Shown here in pieces: positions 1 through 9,226 of a DNA stretch of 64,000 nt. The position numbers and the translations under genes are program-made. Source of the stretch: Desulfocicer vacuolatum DSM 3385. Lineage in GTDB: Bacteria > Desulfobacterota > Desulfobacteria > Desulfobacterales > Desulfobacteraceae. The DNA is taken from positions 62,001-126,000 of the forward strand of contig NZ_FWXY01000015.1 in NCBI RefSeq assembly GCF_900176365.1, read 5' to 3'. Every line of letters begins with the position of its first letter. The stretch's first letter is position 1. The notes below the pieces were generated by a model. It was not told the DNA's origin and made no database searches. It saw nothing but the letters and a program-made list of their open reading frames with translations.

Positions 1-183
1 AAGACCTCTCTCAGAGCCGCCAAAGAAGCCATTTCAGCAGGTAAAGATGTGGATCTTGTCACCGGTTGTAAGTTTGAAGCAGATGCCTTTGGAATCTGCA
101 TGGCAAGTATTGATGCAAAGGAAGGTACCGGCGCATTTCTTGAAAAAAGAAAGGCAGAGTTTAAAGGTACTCTGGAAAATTAA
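1..183 (+). CDS. Enoyl-CoA hydratase, C-terminal end (partial)
   Basis: The frame is open from the left edge and stops with TAA at 181-183, giving the last 60 residues. They match the crotonase C-terminus: a helix carrying RAAKEAI, then a segment with FGICM, and the typical ending EGTGAFLEKRKAEFKG. The active site lies outside the window, so hydratase versus isomerase cannot be decided. The protein would act on acyl-CoA in beta-oxidation or fermentation, in keeping with the acyl-CoA genes later in the window. Downstream is the R1 repeat cluster. Confidence 0.85.
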   Translation, partial: KTSLRAAKEAISAGKDVDLVTGCKFEADAFGICMASIDAKEGTGAFLEKRKAEFKGTLEN

Positions 184-278
184 CGAAAATGACTTCCAGG
201 ATTTAATCCTGATTTTGTGATTTCAGACGGGGCAGATTATTTCAAATAATTTGCCCCACTGATTTACCGGGTTGACTT

Positions 279-324
279 ATAACTGCCACGGGCAGCCCCG
301 GCTCTGCGGAGTGTTTCATATAAA
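279..324 (-). repeat. R1 dispersed repeat, internally deleted copy (inverted)
   Basis: This stretch has both ends of the R1 unit, ATAACTGCCACGGGCAG on the left and GTGTTTCATATAAA on the right, but lacks the middle part (the TTGTTGTGGGC segment) seen in the full copy at 511-598. It lies 95 bases after the hydratase stop. Confidence 0.55.
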
Positions 325-389
325 CCCACATGTCCTGTCGGATACAACAAATATAGGGTCGTAGACGCGGAGCCAAATGGTATTATACC

Positions 390-471
390 GCCGTCCCCCG
401 ACGGGCAATGGGCCCGGACCGGAACTGTAGACAGCTCAATTGTCCGGTTCCTATTGCCCGTCGGGGGGCGG
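390..471. repeat. Long imperfect inverted repeat (hairpin)
   Basis: The left arm starts CCGTCCCCCGACGGGCAAT and the right arm is its near-complement ending ATTGCCCGTCGGGGGGCGG. The inner part pairs through CCGGA/TCCGG with interruptions. It sits between the R1 copies at 279-324 and 511-598. No open frame in it looks coding. It may be a separate palindromic element inserted in R1 or a folded RNA. Confidence 0.5.
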
Positions 472-510
472 CTCTGCTGAGGTTGCCTTGGAGGATGCCT
501 TTTTCATATA

Positions 511-598
511 AACCGCCACGGGCGGACCGTATTCTGATTCGGTTCCGCCCACAACGAAATTTGAAATACTCCCCTGATTGGCGGAGTATTTCATATAA
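511..598 (-). repeat. R1 dispersed repeat, full copy (inverted)
   Basis: The reverse complement of this 88-bp unit matches the two direct units at 791-965 almost along its full length: TATATGAAATACTCC, a spacer, GTATTTCA, TTGTTGTGGGC, a CCGRATCAGAATACGG-like block, then GCCCGTGGCGGTT. The ATACTCC/GGAGTAT segments can form a small hairpin inside the unit. Confidence 0.75.
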
Positions 599-790
599 AA
601 AAAAAGAATAAAGGGCTTTGGATTTTTTCCCCACAGCCCTTTTTATTTTCCCCCCGCAGGGAAACCGGTGATTTTTAATCTGTATTTAGATTTTTCGTTG
701 TGTCAATGCTCACTGCCATGATAAAAAGAGCCCAGACAAGAAACACAGATCCTGTTTACACAGACCGGCAACGCCAATCAAAATAGAATC

Positions 791-982
791 TGCCCGTGGC
801 AGTTTTTATATGAAATACTCCGCAAACCGGGGATGTATTTCAAGCTTTGTTGTGGGCAGAGCCGGATCAGAATACGGCCCGCCCGTGGCGGTTATATGAA
901 ATACTCCACAAACCAAAGGTGTATTTCAAGATTTGTTGTGGACAGAACCGGATCAAAAGAAGCTCTGCCCGTGGCAGTTATA
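791..982 (+). repeat. R1 dispersed repeat, two tandem direct units plus a terminal end
   Basis: Unit 1 is 791-879 and unit 2 is 880-965. A third copy of the end motif, TGCCCGTGGCAGTTATA, closes the array at 966-982. Each unit carries TATATGAAATACTCC, GTATTTCAAG, TTTGTTGTGG and CCGGATCA in that order. The array ends a few bases before the Shine-Dalgarno sequence of the phenylacetate-CoA ligase gene, so it is probably transcribed as part of that leader. Confidence 0.8.
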
Positions 983-1002
983 GAAAAGGAGAAAAGTACA
1001 CC

Positions 1003-2307
1003 ATGCCCATTTTTAACATGGATTTTGAAACCATGCCCAGGGAGGCCCTGGAGGCAATTCAGTTACGACGCCTCCAAACCACTTTGGAACGTGTCTACGC
1101 CACCGTCCCCTTTTACAAGGAAAGCTTTAAAAAAGCCGGGGTAAAACCTTCGGACATTAAATCCCTTGCCGATCTTAAAAGAATCCCCTTTACCGTTAAA
1201 AAAGATCTGCGGGACAATTACCCCTATGGAATGTTTGCCGTTCCCATGGAAAACGTGGTTCGTATCCATGCATCCTCCGGTACCACAGGCCTTCCCACAG
1301 TGGTGGGCTATACCCAGAGGGATATAAAAACCTGGTCGGAACTCATGGCAAGAAGCCTTGCTGCAGGCGGTGCCACATCCAATGATATTGTACACAATGC
1401 CTATGGTTATGGACTGTTCACCGGTGGCCTTGGGGTTCATTACGGTGCCGAACGATTGGGAGCCTCTGTAATACCTGTATCCGGTGGCAATACCAAGCGT
1501 CAAATTGTCATCATGCGTGATTTTAAACCCACGGTGCTCACCGGTACCCCGTCTTATATTCTCCACCTTGCTGAAGTTGCCGAGGAGATGGGAATCTCTT
1601 TCAAAGATTTGAACTTTAAATGCGGTATTTTCGGGGCCGAACCGTGGTCCGAAGACATGCGAAGCGATCTTGAAGAAAAACTGAACCTTAAAGCCATGGA
1701 TATCTACGGCCTGAGTGAAATCATGGGACCGGGGGTTTCCATTGAATGCCGTGAAGCCCAGAAAGGGCTCCATATTTTTGAAGATCATTTCATTGCAGAA
1801 ATCATTGATCCGGAAACCCAAGAGCCTCTACCCTATGGTGAAACCGGTGAACTTGTTTTTACATCCATCACCAAAGAAGCCTTTCCCATCATTCGCTACC
1901 GCACAAGGGATATCACCTCTTTAAATCCTGAACCCTGCGTTTGTGGAAGGACCCATGTGCGCATGAACAAGGTCTCCGGTCGTACCGATGACATGCTCAT
2001 CATCCGGGGTGTAAATGTATTTCCTTCCCAGATTGAAAGCGTATTGATGAAGAACAAAAGTATCCAGCCCCACTATCAACTGGTGGTTGACAGGGTGGAT
2101 AATCTTGATACCCTCACCGTTAAAGTGGAATTGGGCCAGGATATGTTTTCCGATGAAATTAAAATTCTCCAGGAGATGGAGAAAAAGATATCCATGGATA
2201 TTAAAGAATATCTCGGCGTATCCGCAAAAATAAAACTGGTTGAGCCCAAGGCCATAGAAAGAAGTCAGGGAAAAGCCATTCGGGTCATTGATAACCGAAA
2301 ATCTTAA
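1003..2307 (+). CDS. Phenylacetate-CoA ligase family protein (AMP-forming)
   Basis: This 434-residue protein is an adenylate-forming ligase of the PaaK type. It activates an aryl acid such as phenylacetate to the CoA thioester with ATP in the cytoplasm. It has the family N-terminus ([20 protein letters not shown]), the P-loop [14 protein letters not shown] near residue 90, the [11 protein letters not shown] adenylate-binding segment and the C-terminal [20 protein letters not shown]. The frame is open further upstream, but ATG at 1003 is chosen because AAAAGGAG precedes it and the family homology starts there. The upstream codons lie in R1 repeat. It is followed by an ACT-domain gene, a pairing known from anaerobes where PaaK-type ligases work with indolepyruvate/phenylpyruvate oxidoreductases. 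Exact acid specificity is not visible. Confidence 0.9.
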   Translation: MPIFNMDFETMPREALEAIQLRRLQTTLERVYATVPFYKESFKKAGVKPSDIKSLADLKRIPFTVKKDLRDNYPYGMFAVPMENVVRIHASSGTTGLPTVVGYTQRDIKTWSELMARSLAAGGATSNDIVHNAYGYGLFTGGLGVHYGAERLGASVIPVSGGNTKRQIVIMRDFKPTVLTGTPSYILHLAEVAEEMGISFKDLNFKCGIFGAEPWSEDMRSDLEEKLNLKAMDIYGLSEIMGPGVSIECREAQKGLHIFEDHFIAEIIDPETQEPLPYGETGELVFTSITKEAFPIIRYRTRDITSLNPEPCVCGRTHVRMNKVSGRTDDMLIIRGVNVFPSQIESVLMKNKSIQPHYQLVVDRVDNLDTLTVKVELGQDMFSDEIKILQEMEKKISMDIKEYLGVSAKIKLVEPKAIERSQGKAIRVIDNRKS

Positions 2308-2440
2308 TACATTTTTAAACCCCGTCAGCCATGGGGTTCTATGTTTCCATCAACCAGAGTGTCCGGCAGAACGTAAGCCGACACATTCACCATGGAAAAA
2401 AAGAACCCAAGGTACATGGGTTACAAAGGAGGTTTCAGAG

Positions 2441-2872
2441 ATGAGAGCCGAACAGATTTCCATTTTTCTTGAAAATAAGGCAGGTCGCCTTGCCGAAGTC
2501 ACCGCCATTTTAAGGGATGCCAATGTCAATATCAGAGCATTGTCCCTGGCCGATACCACTGATTTTGGTATCTTGAGACTCATTGTGAACAATAATGAAA
2601 TTGCCGAAAAAACATTAAAGGATGAGGGATTCACCGTTGGCAAGACCAATGTACTTGCCGTTGAGGTGGATGACTCTCCGGGAGGCCTTAACAACGTACT
2701 TGATCCCCTCACGGCCCAGGGAGTAAATGTGGAGTACATGTATGCCTTTGCCAATCCCCATGGTAAAAATGCCATTATGATATTCCGCTTTGATGATCTT
2801 GACAAAGCCATCAATATACTCAAGGAACAATCCATAAATGTCATCAAGGGTGAGGATGTGTACAACCTTTAA
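2441..2872 (+). CDS. ACT domain-containing protein (tandem ACT)
   Basis: This 143-residue protein consists of two ACT-like halves. The first begins [20 protein letters not shown], the usual ACT beta-alpha opening with the ligand-loop GRLAEV. The second begins around [20 protein letters not shown] domains bind amino acids and regulate enzymes, and stand-alone tandem ACT proteins commonly follow PaaK-type ligases in anaerobes. Here it starts 133 bases after the ligase stop, with AAAGGAGGT eight bases before ATG. A regulatory role sensing an aromatic amino acid for the ligase is inference. A strong hairpin downstream ends the unit. Confidence 0.85.
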   Translation: MRAEQISIFLENKAGRLAEVTAILRDANVNIRALSLADTTDFGILRLIVNNNEIAEKTLKDEGFTVGKTNVLAVEVDDSPGGLNNVLDPLTAQGVNVEYMYAFANPHGKNAIMIFRFDDLDKAINILKEQSINVIKGEDVYNL

Positions 2873-3040
2873 CTTTATCCAACCCTTCCTAAAATTGAAT
2901 GCCCTTACCAGGGTATTTTGCATTGCTGGCATCCTGATGGTGCACAAGAGAAACATAAATGGGATCGTCACATAAAAGACCGTAATTTTATTGAAATAGC
3001 CCAACAAGTCAAACTTGGTGCCACATAAGCATTAAATAAA

Positions 3041-3076
3041 AATACCCTCCTTGGATAAAATCCAAAGAGGGTATTT
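3041..3076. terminator. Bidirectional intrinsic terminator
   Basis: A stem of 16 bases, AATACCCTCCTTGGAT against ATCCAAAGAGGGTATT with one mismatch, has a short A-rich loop and is followed by TTTGTTCC on the plus strand. It lies between the convergent ACT gene and rnfB and can serve both. Confidence 0.75.
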
Positions 3077-3187
3077 GTTCCTATCTTATTGAAAATAATT
3101 CCCCCCTTGTTACCCAACAAAAACATGGGAAAAAGGGATCATATTTTGCCATTTTCTTTATTTGGCAGATAAATCTGTCAAGGCAAA

Positions 3188-4003
3188 TTATTTACCAATA
3201 AAAGCAATGGTATTACGGGGACATTTTTCAATGGCTTTTTCTGCACCTTCCACTTTTTCGTAGGTGTAGGCAGATGCATCCAGAACAGCCAGATCTCCCT
3301 GCATGGTGATAATGTCAGATACCTTGGTACAAGCCTTACAACCCATACATCCTACGGTACATGCACCGGTGACATCTTTTCCCTTGTCCTTGTTTGAACA
3401 GAGAATGGCAGGGACTTTATCTTCATTAAAATCCGCCATGGAGATAATCATCCGGGGGCAGGCCTTTACACAGGCCCCGCATCCCACACATTTATCATAA
3501 TCCACAGTGGCAAGCCCGTCATTGACATGGATGGCATCGTAGTTACAGGCCACCACACAATCACCAAACCCCAGACATCCAAAGGTACAATCCTGGATAC
3601 CGGCCACCAGATGGGCAGCCGCACACCGCGGTTCTCCACGGTACTGGGATTTTCCAGCCTTGTCAGCGGTGTGACCGGCACAGTGAACCACAGGTCTTGA
3701 GGGCACAGAATCCCCCACCTCAACTCCCATGATGGTGGCCACTTCCGCAGCACAGCCTTCTCCGCCAACGGGACATTTATTCACTGGGGCATTATTGGCC
3801 ACTATGGCCACGGCATAATCACTGCAGCCAATGAAACCGCAGCCACCGCAGTTGGCACCGGGAAGCGCCTCGGTGACAGCCTCCACCCGGGGGTCCACTT
3901 CCACATGAAATTTTTTATTGGCCCAGCCAAGAATATACGACATGACAACTGCCATGACCAGCATGGTTCCGGCAGCAATTCCAATGGTGACGATTCCAAT
4001 CAT
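3188..4003 (-). CDS. rnfB: Rnf complex subunit B, iron-sulfur protein
   Basis: RnfB passes electrons from ferredoxin into the membrane Rnf complex, which couples ferredoxin:NAD oxidoreduction to Na+ or H+ pumping. The 271-residue protein has an N-terminal membrane anchor (residues 1-25), the four-cysteine motif CGGCGFIGC followed by a fourth Cys, then ferredoxin-type clusters ([12 protein letters not shown] near the middle and a later [11 protein letters not shown]). The start overlaps the rnfA stop by ATGA, and its Shine-Dalgarno AAGGAG is inside the end of rnfA. It is the last gene of an rnfCDGEAB operon. Confidence 0.95.
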   Translation of the reverse strand: MIGIVTIGIAAGTMLVMAVVMSYILGWANKKFHVEVDPRVEAVTEALPGANCGGCGFIGCSDYAVAIVANNAPVNKCPVGGEGCAAEVATIMGVEVGDSVPSRPVVHCAGHTADKAGKSQYRGEPRCAAAHLVAGIQDCTFGCLGFGDCVVACNYDAIHVNDGLATVDYDKCVGCGACVKACPRMIISMADFNEDKVPAILCSNKDKGKDVTGACTVGCMGCKACTKVSDIITMQGDLAVLDASAYTYEKVEGAEKAIEKCPRNTIAFIGK

Positions 4004-4794
4004 GACAACCTCATCTCCTTCACAATAACCCTGGCATCCCAGGGATGAACATGATCATGATCAAGGGTCATGACAGCAGCCGTCCCTTCGGCAGGGGCTG
4101 GGGTAATGGCTTTTCTAACACCGGAATCAACACCGGTGAATCCCATGAATGCCAGGGCCAGAATACCACCGATGATCATGGTGATGGCAGCACCCTGGAA
4201 GGGTTTGGGAATATCACACAGTTCAATCTCTTCCCGGATACCGGACATGATCACAATGGCAATGGTAAATCCAATGCCGCCAAACAGTGCAAGCACAATG
4301 GAACGGCCCAGATCCCAGGCGTCCTGGGGATTTTCCACACCGGCCACATTGGCCATGATGGTCAGACAGGCAAACAAAATGGCGCAGTTGGTGGTGATGA
4401 GCGGTAAAAATACGCCAAAGGAATTGTAAAGCGAAGGATAAAACTTTCGCACATACATCTCCACAAACTGCACAGAGGAGGAGATGGCAAAAATATACAC
4501 AATGTAACTTAACACCGTGAGATCAATTTTTGATGCCGCTTCCGCAGGCAGGAAAAATCCTGCAAAAAAGGATGACACAGGTGCCCCGGGAATGAGCACC
4601 ATGGTGGTGATACTCCAGCTGAGGAACGCAGCAATGCAAATAACAAAAGTAACGGCACAGCCCATACCAAAGGCCATGTCAACCTTTTTGGAGACGCCGA
4701 TAAAGGGACAGATCCCCACAAAATAGTATAGCACAAAGTTGTTTATAACAGCGGCACTCAGTGCTATGAGCACAATATCGATAAGATAATTCAT
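4000..4794 (-). CDS. rnfA: Rnf complex subunit A, membrane protein with extended C-terminus
   Basis: RnfA is an integral membrane subunit that with RnfE forms the ion-channel core and holds a membrane iron-sulfur cluster. The family N-terminus is clear ([20 protein letters not shown]), with the cluster Cys in GICPF and the second in TTNCAILF. Six hydrophobic segments are visible. At 264 residues it is about 65-70 residues longer than typical RnfA (about 190). The extra tail after FMGFTGV is polar, includes [13 protein letters not shown], and encodes the rnfB ribosome-binding site. The tail may be a real extension or read-through caused by loss of an earlier stop. Confidence 0.93.
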   Translation of the reverse strand: MNYLIDIVLIALSAAVINNFVLYYFVGICPFIGVSKKVDMAFGMGCAVTFVICIAAFLSWSITTMVLIPGAPVSSFFAGFFLPAEAASKIDLTVLSYIVYIFAISSSVQFVEMYVRKFYPSLYNSFGVFLPLITTNCAILFACLTIMANVAGVENPQDAWDLGRSIVLALFGGIGFTIAIVIMSGIREEIELCDIPKPFQGAAITMIIGGILALAFMGFTGVDSGVRKAITPAPAEGTAAVMTLDHDHVHPWDARVIVKEMRLS

Positions 4795-4957
4795 AACAAC
4801 CTTTCCAGTTAAAAATCCATCTGTTGATCCGGCTTAAATGTATGAAACCAAATGTTCATCTGTATTTGTTGCCCCATTGACCGCTAACAAAAGAGATCCC
4901 CTGGACAACGTATTTGATATACAGAAACAAAGCGCCACACACCCGATTACCGGCGTT

Positions 4958-5563
4958 TTAGCTCCTGCGCATCTCCAGCCAGTTCACGCAGCCCAGAAGA
5001 AGTCCAAGGGTGATGAATGCACCGGGAGGAAGCACCATGATAACCCAGTCTGGCCATGCTGTAGGCAGTATGGCAATTCCGAACAGGCCACCGGTTCCCA
5101 GAAGTTCACGCACCATGGCGATGCTGGCCAGGGCCAGGCCAAAGCCGATGGATTGTCCCACGGCATCGGAGGCAGCCGTGAATACATTCTGCTTGGAGGC
5201 ACATACCTCACATCGACAAATGATAAGGCAGTTAACAATAATCAACGGGATATAGGGTCCAAGGGTTTTGCTCATCTGATAAAGATAGGCGGCAAGAACC
5301 CGGTCTGCAATGGTTACAAAGGTGGCTATGGTTAATGTAAAAACAACGATGCGAAGATGGGGCTTCAACAGCCCCCGAATAAGGCTTGTGACAATGTTGG
5401 CACACAGCAGCACAAAGGCCACGGAACAGGCCATGGTCATTGCCGGTTTCATGCCGTTGGTCACCGCCAGGGTGGGACACATCCCCAGCAACTGGCGATA
5501 GACGGGATTTTCAGGCAGTATGCCCTGGACAAATCTTTCCAGAGCGGTTGGTTGATCAGCCAT
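4958..5563 (-). CDS. rnfE: Rnf complex subunit E, membrane protein
   Basis: This 201-residue polytopic membrane protein is the RnfA paralogue that pairs with it. The family signature NPVYRQLLGMCPTLAVTN lies near residue 19, and the second cluster cysteine is in LIIVNCLIICRCEVCAS. It follows rnfG by 19 bases. The 163-base gap to rnfA holds no gene; the rnfA start is preceded only by a weak ribosome-binding site. Confidence 0.94.
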   Translation of the reverse strand: MADQPTALERFVQGILPENPVYRQLLGMCPTLAVTNGMKPAMTMACSVAFVLLCANIVTSLIRGLLKPHLRIVVFTLTIATFVTIADRVLAAYLYQMSKTLGPYIPLIIVNCLIICRCEVCASKQNVFTAASDAVGQSIGFGLALASIAMVRELLGTGGLFGIAILPTAWPDWVIMVLPPGAFITLGLLLGCVNWLEMRRS

Positions 5564-5582
5564 TGGTCATTTCCCTTTATCT

Positions 5583-6242
5583 TTATTCTTTTTTGGTTGA
5601 AGTAAGTGTCGGGCCAATATCGGAAACAGTTTGATTGATAATACCGCACACGGCCACAGAAGAGATGGTGGCACCGGAAATGGCATCAATATTGCTCGGT
5701 CCCTGGGATTTATCCTTCACCACCACCAAGGGACTTGTTGCAGGTTTATCAACAAATTGATTCCGCCAGGCTGTATCGGAAATTTTATTTCCAAGACCCG
5801 GGGTCTCTTTCTGATCCAGGATAAAAAGCCCGGTGATGTTTTCTGCCTGGGCATCAATACCCACAAGAAGCTCTATCTTGTCGGCATATCCCTGTCCACC
5901 GGCTTTGGCCACCCATCCGGCAAGGGCATTGTCCTGGAACCTTGCCTCATACACCGTGTAGAATTTCTTTTTATCCTTTTTGTCCACTTCAATGATTCTG
6001 GACTGGATATTCAAGGCCTCACCGGATTCTGAAAGTTTCTGGGCCGCTTCAAGGCCCAGAACCACTTCGGGAACCTTTTCCATGGTCTCTTTTATTTTGT
6101 TGGCCTCGATTTTAGGTCCCAGGGCGGCCTGGACCCCAGCCAGAGATATACCGAAAATAAAGGCAAGTGTCAGTACAAGCCATGCCTGGAGCAGATTATT
6201 ATTCTGGAACCGCTCCCTTTTTTCTGATGTTGTATCGTCCAT
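5583..6242 (-). CDS. rnfG: Rnf complex subunit G, covalent flavoprotein
   Basis: RnfG carries FMN covalently bound to a threonine on the periplasmic side and relays electrons within the Rnf complex. The 219-residue protein has one N-terminal membrane segment (about residues 17-37) and the FMN-binding domain ending in DAISGATISSVAV, where the Thr of SGAT is the expected flavin attachment site. The GxGxG-like piece KETPGLGNKISD is also typical. It lies 19 bases before rnfE. Confidence 0.94.
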   Translation of the reverse strand: MDDTTSEKRERFQNNNLLQAWLVLTLAFIFGISLAGVQAALGPKIEANKIKETMEKVPEVVLGLEAAQKLSESGEALNIQSRIIEVDKKDKKKFYTVYEARFQDNALAGWVAKAGGQGYADKIELLVGIDAQAENITGLFILDQKETPGLGNKISDTAWRNQFVDKPATSPLVVVKDKSQGPSNIDAISGATISSVAVCGIINQTVSDIGPTLTSTKKE

Positions 6243-6390
6243 AAGTCTTAATTACCTTGCATGCCCCAAGGGCAATTGAAAGAATTATAAATTCCTGTTC
6301 ACCGGCATTGCAGTTATTCCCCCATGTCCATGGCGGCAAGACCCTGCAATCGATGTTTTCGTGTAAAGGAATTTCAGCATTTCCAGAAGA

Positions 6391-7389
6391 TCATGCCACC
6401 CCTGTGGGTTTTGGAATGGTCCACCTGTTGATCAACGGCGTCATGGCATTCATGAGCAGTACAGCAAACATCACACCTTCGGGGTAGCCGCTGAACAGAC
6501 GAATCACCATGATCAAGGCACCGGCTCCAATGCCGAAAATCCATTTACCCTTTGGGGTAACAGGGCTTGACACCGGATCTGTGGCAATGAAAAAAGTGCC
6601 AAATAAAAGCGCACCGCCAAAGAGTTGATGCAGGACAAACCCACCGCCAAACCCGCCTGACATATCTGCCCATGCGGAAAGCACAATCACTGTGGAAAGA
6701 ATACCGGCAGGAATCTCCCAGGAAGCAGTCCTTCGATATAGCAGATATCCGCCGCCCAGAAGACAGGCAAAGGCGCTGGTCTCTCCCAGTGAACCGTTGG
6801 TGACCCCCACAAAAAGATCCAGAATGGAGGTGGCCACACCGCTTTGCTTAAAGGCGGTGAGCGGGGTTGCCATGGACATGGCATCAACGCCGCCGTCGGC
6901 ATTGATGTAAGCCGAGGCACCCATGGCACTGGCAAAGGCGATCATGACAAAGGCACGGCCCACCATGGCCGGATTAAAAATATTCATTCCCAGACCGCCA
7001 AAAATAACTTTACCGATACCAATGGCAATCACCGATGCAAGCACGCCCACATACCACGGGGCAGTTCCCGGCAGGGAAAGTGCAAGGATCACGCCGGTGA
7101 CCACGGCGGAGAAATCATTTAAGGTAACCGGTTTGCTTCTCATTTTCACAAAAACAAATTCAGAAGCCATGCAGGCCAGCACACAGATCACCAGCTGTGT
7201 CACGGCAAACATGCGAAACACATAAACAGACATGACCACAAGGGGTAGAAGACCAATGAGCACATCGGTCATCATCCGCCGGGTCGTAAATGTTTGATCC
7301 GACAGATGGGGTGAAGGGGCAACATGGATGGCAATGTCACTGCCCAAGCCCTGCCCTGATATTTCATTTTTTTCAGACACGTTAATCAC
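6391..7389 (-). CDS. rnfD: Rnf complex subunit D, membrane flavoprotein
   Basis: RnfD is a polytopic membrane subunit with a covalently attached FMN. The 332-residue protein has about nine hydrophobic segments, the FNPAMVGRAF motif and the flavinylation site read as SMATPLTAF, where the threonine is kept but the residue before Ala is Met rather than the usual Gly or Ser. Near the end are TDPVSSPVTPKGKWIFG and MNAMTPLIN, both typical. rnfC stops 33 bases upstream; a 148-base gap without a gene separates rnfD from rnfG. Confidence 0.94.
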   Translation of the reverse strand: MINVSEKNEISGQGLGSDIAIHVAPSPHLSDQTFTTRRMMTDVLIGLLPLVVMSVYVFRMFAVTQLVICVLACMASEFVFVKMRSKPVTLNDFSAVVTGVILALSLPGTAPWYVGVLASVIAIGIGKVIFGGLGMNIFNPAMVGRAFVMIAFASAMGASAYINADGGVDAMSMATPLTAFKQSGVATSILDLFVGVTNGSLGETSAFACLLGGGYLLYRRTASWEIPAGILSTVIVLSAWADMSGGFGGGFVLHQLFGGALLFGTFFIATDPVSSPVTPKGKWIFGIGAGALIMVIRLFSGYPEGVMFAVLLMNAMTPLINRWTIPKPTGVA

Positions 7390-7422
7390 TCCTTGAATTA
7401 TAGAACCGACAACAAATAAAAT

Positions 7423-8787
7423 TTACTTATTCATCGCCGCAACCTGCTGTTTTCCGGTACGAATCAGCTGGACAAGTTTAATGTTGGCCGGGCAGACATA
7501 GGTGCAGGAACCACACTCAAAACAGGCATTGATATTGTATTTAACCGCCAGGGCAGGATTTTTGTACCGGGAAGCCATGGCAAGCTTGGTGGGAACCAGA
7601 TTCATGGGGCAGGCATCCACGCATCGACCGCACCGCACACAGGATGTTTCATTTTCCCTGTCCACATCCTCATGGGTCAAAACGGTGATACCGCTGGTAC
7701 CCTTGGTCACCGGAGTGTCCATGTCGGAAAATGAAAAACCCATCATGGGGCCGCCGGATACCACCCGGGCCGCGTCTTTTGTCAATCCGCCACAATAATC
7801 AATGAGTTCCCCAACACTGACACCAATGGGAACAAATAAATTTTTGGGGTTGGCAATGCCTCCGCCTGAAACGGAGATGACCCTGTGGGTCAAAGGTTCT
7901 TCTTTAATAACCGCCATGCCAATGGCTGCAATGGTTCCCACATTACTCATGGCCACACCCACATCAGAGGGAAGACCACCCAGGGGCACATCCAGATCCA
8001 ACACAGATTTCACCAACTGTTTTTCACTTCCCTGGGGATACTTGGTCTGAACCACTGCCACCCGGATAACGGTCTGGGCCGTTATCCGACGAAGTCTTTC
8101 AATGGCAAGGGGCTTGTTGTCCTCCACACAGATGATGATCTCCTTGGCGGAAATGGCCCGGCCTGCCAGAAGGGCACCGGTGACAATGGCCCCGGGGGCT
8201 TCCATCATAAGACGATAATCCGGCGTCAGAAATGGCTCGCATTCACACCCGTTGATCATCAAGGTATCGATCATTTTATTTTCATCGGGCATTACCTTGA
8301 CATGGGTGGGAAAGGCAGCACCGCCCAGCCCCACAATACCGGCATCATGGATCACCTTGGAGATGGTGGCAGGATCATAGATGGAAATACAATCCGTGGG
8401 CCAGTCCTTGGCACTTAATTTTTCCCATAGCACCTCTCCCGGATTCTGGTCTTCATCCGCTGCTATCTGGATGGCTTGCATATGCCGCCCATTGGGCAAT
8501 GTAACCATGGCAGGTTTTTTAACCTTGCCTGCCACAGGAGAATGAAGGGCCGCTGATACAAAGGCTTTGCCTTTACCCACAAGTTCTCCCACGGCGACCT
8601 GTTGTTTTGATTTTACAACAGGTTCACAGGGAGCCCCGATATTTTGCAGCAATGGAAGCAGCACCTTGGCAGGTGTTGGGAACACTTCAATTGCTTTATC
8701 GGCGGAAAAGAACTTGTTATCAGGTGGATGAATACCATGGGGAAACGTCCCCTTGCCGGGGAAACCTTTAAACCTGAATAAACCCAT
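7423..8787 (-). CDS. rnfC: Rnf complex subunit C, NADH-binding iron-sulfur flavoprotein
   Basis: RnfC is the peripheral subunit that binds NADH and FMN and holds two [4Fe-4S] clusters. The 454-residue protein starts with the usual F-KG-FPHGIHPPDNK segment, contains the NuoF-like glycine-rich region VGLGGAAFPTHVK, and ends with two clusters, CVRCGRCVDACPMNLVP and CFECGSCTYVCPANI. It is the first gene of the operon, and the candidate promoter and a leader hairpin lie upstream. Confidence 0.95.
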   Translation of the reverse strand: MGLFRFKGFPGKGTFPHGIHPPDNKFFSADKAIEVFPTPAKVLLPLLQNIGAPCEPVVKSKQQVAVGELVGKGKAFVSAALHSPVAGKVKKPAMVTLPNGRHMQAIQIAADEDQNPGEVLWEKLSAKDWPTDCISIYDPATISKVIHDAGIVGLGGAAFPTHVKVMPDENKMIDTLMINGCECEPFLTPDYRLMMEAPGAIVTGALLAGRAISAKEIIICVEDNKPLAIERLRRITAQTVIRVAVVQTKYPQGSEKQLVKSVLDLDVPLGGLPSDVGVAMSNVGTIAAIGMAVIKEEPLTHRVISVSGGGIANPKNLFVPIGVSVGELIDYCGGLTKDAARVVSGGPMMGFSFSDMDTPVTKGTSGITVLTHEDVDRENETSCVRCGRCVDACPMNLVPTKLAMASRYKNPALAVKYNINACFECGSCTYVCPANIKLVQLIRTGKQQVAAMNK

Positions 8788-8901
8788 TTTGTTTTTTTAC
8801 TCCAAAACCTTGTTTAATTGTTTATCATGAAAAACATACAAAATCAGATAGCCTTCACTCACTGCTTGACAGTTATTCAAAATATTCCCTTATTTTCCGG
8901 G

Positions 8902-8938
8902 AATCTCCTCAAAAAAAATGCAAGCTGTTTTGAGGGAA
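8902..8938 (-). promoter_or_regulatory. Hairpin in the rnf leader
   Basis: On the minus strand TTCCCTCAAAA pairs with TTTTGAGGAGATTCC, with a three-base bulge, between the candidate promoter and rnfC. A run of T precedes the second arm. It could be a regulatory leader structure; no riboswitch class is recognised. Confidence 0.3.
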
Positions 8939-8955
8939 TGTGAAGGTTACCTGAA

Positions 8956-8984
8956 ATCATACCTCGTAACACATATGATTACAA
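8956..8984 (-). promoter_or_regulatory. Candidate sigma-70-type promoter for the rnf operon
   Basis: Read on the minus strand: TTGTAA, 17 bases, TATGAT, about 170 bases before the rnfC start. The spacing and both hexamers fit the housekeeping consensus, but the match is from reading only. Confidence 0.35.
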
Positions 8985-9034
8985 AAGCACGCATTTGCCC
9001 CAAAGGGAGTATATTGCGCCCAGGCAAAATAAAA

Positions 9035-9070
9035 GGCTCAAACCAAGAATAAACGAATTTGGTTTGAGCC
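9035..9070 (-). terminator. Intrinsic terminator after the universal stress gene
   Basis: The stem GGCTCAAACCAA / TTGGTTTGAGCC is followed on the minus strand by CCTTTTATTTT. It lies about 155 bases after the stop of the universal stress protein gene and before the rnf promoter region. Confidence 0.65.
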
Positions 9071-9226
9071 ATGAATGCTCTTGTTTTTTCTGATCTTAGG
9101 ATATCAGATATTAAACGAAAACCAGATAAATGATATTGGTACCATATCTTTTTTTATCAAGTCAAGTGATAATCTTGACTAAAAGCCATTCTAATTATGG
9201 ATTTAATTCAAGCTTAAACGAATATC

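Noticed and set aside
279-982. A CRISPR array
   Set aside because: The units are about 88 bp, occur in both orientations and have no unique spacers of constant length; there are no cas genes.
847-1002. Extended N-terminus of the phenylacetate-CoA ligase
   Set aside because: The extra codons lie in the R1 repeat, and a good ribosome-binding site precedes the ATG at 1003 where family homology begins.
4045-5634. Several long plus-strand open frames opposite rnfA, rnfE and rnfG
   Set aside because: They are antisense shadows of well-supported rnf genes, lack ribosome-binding sites and resemble no family.
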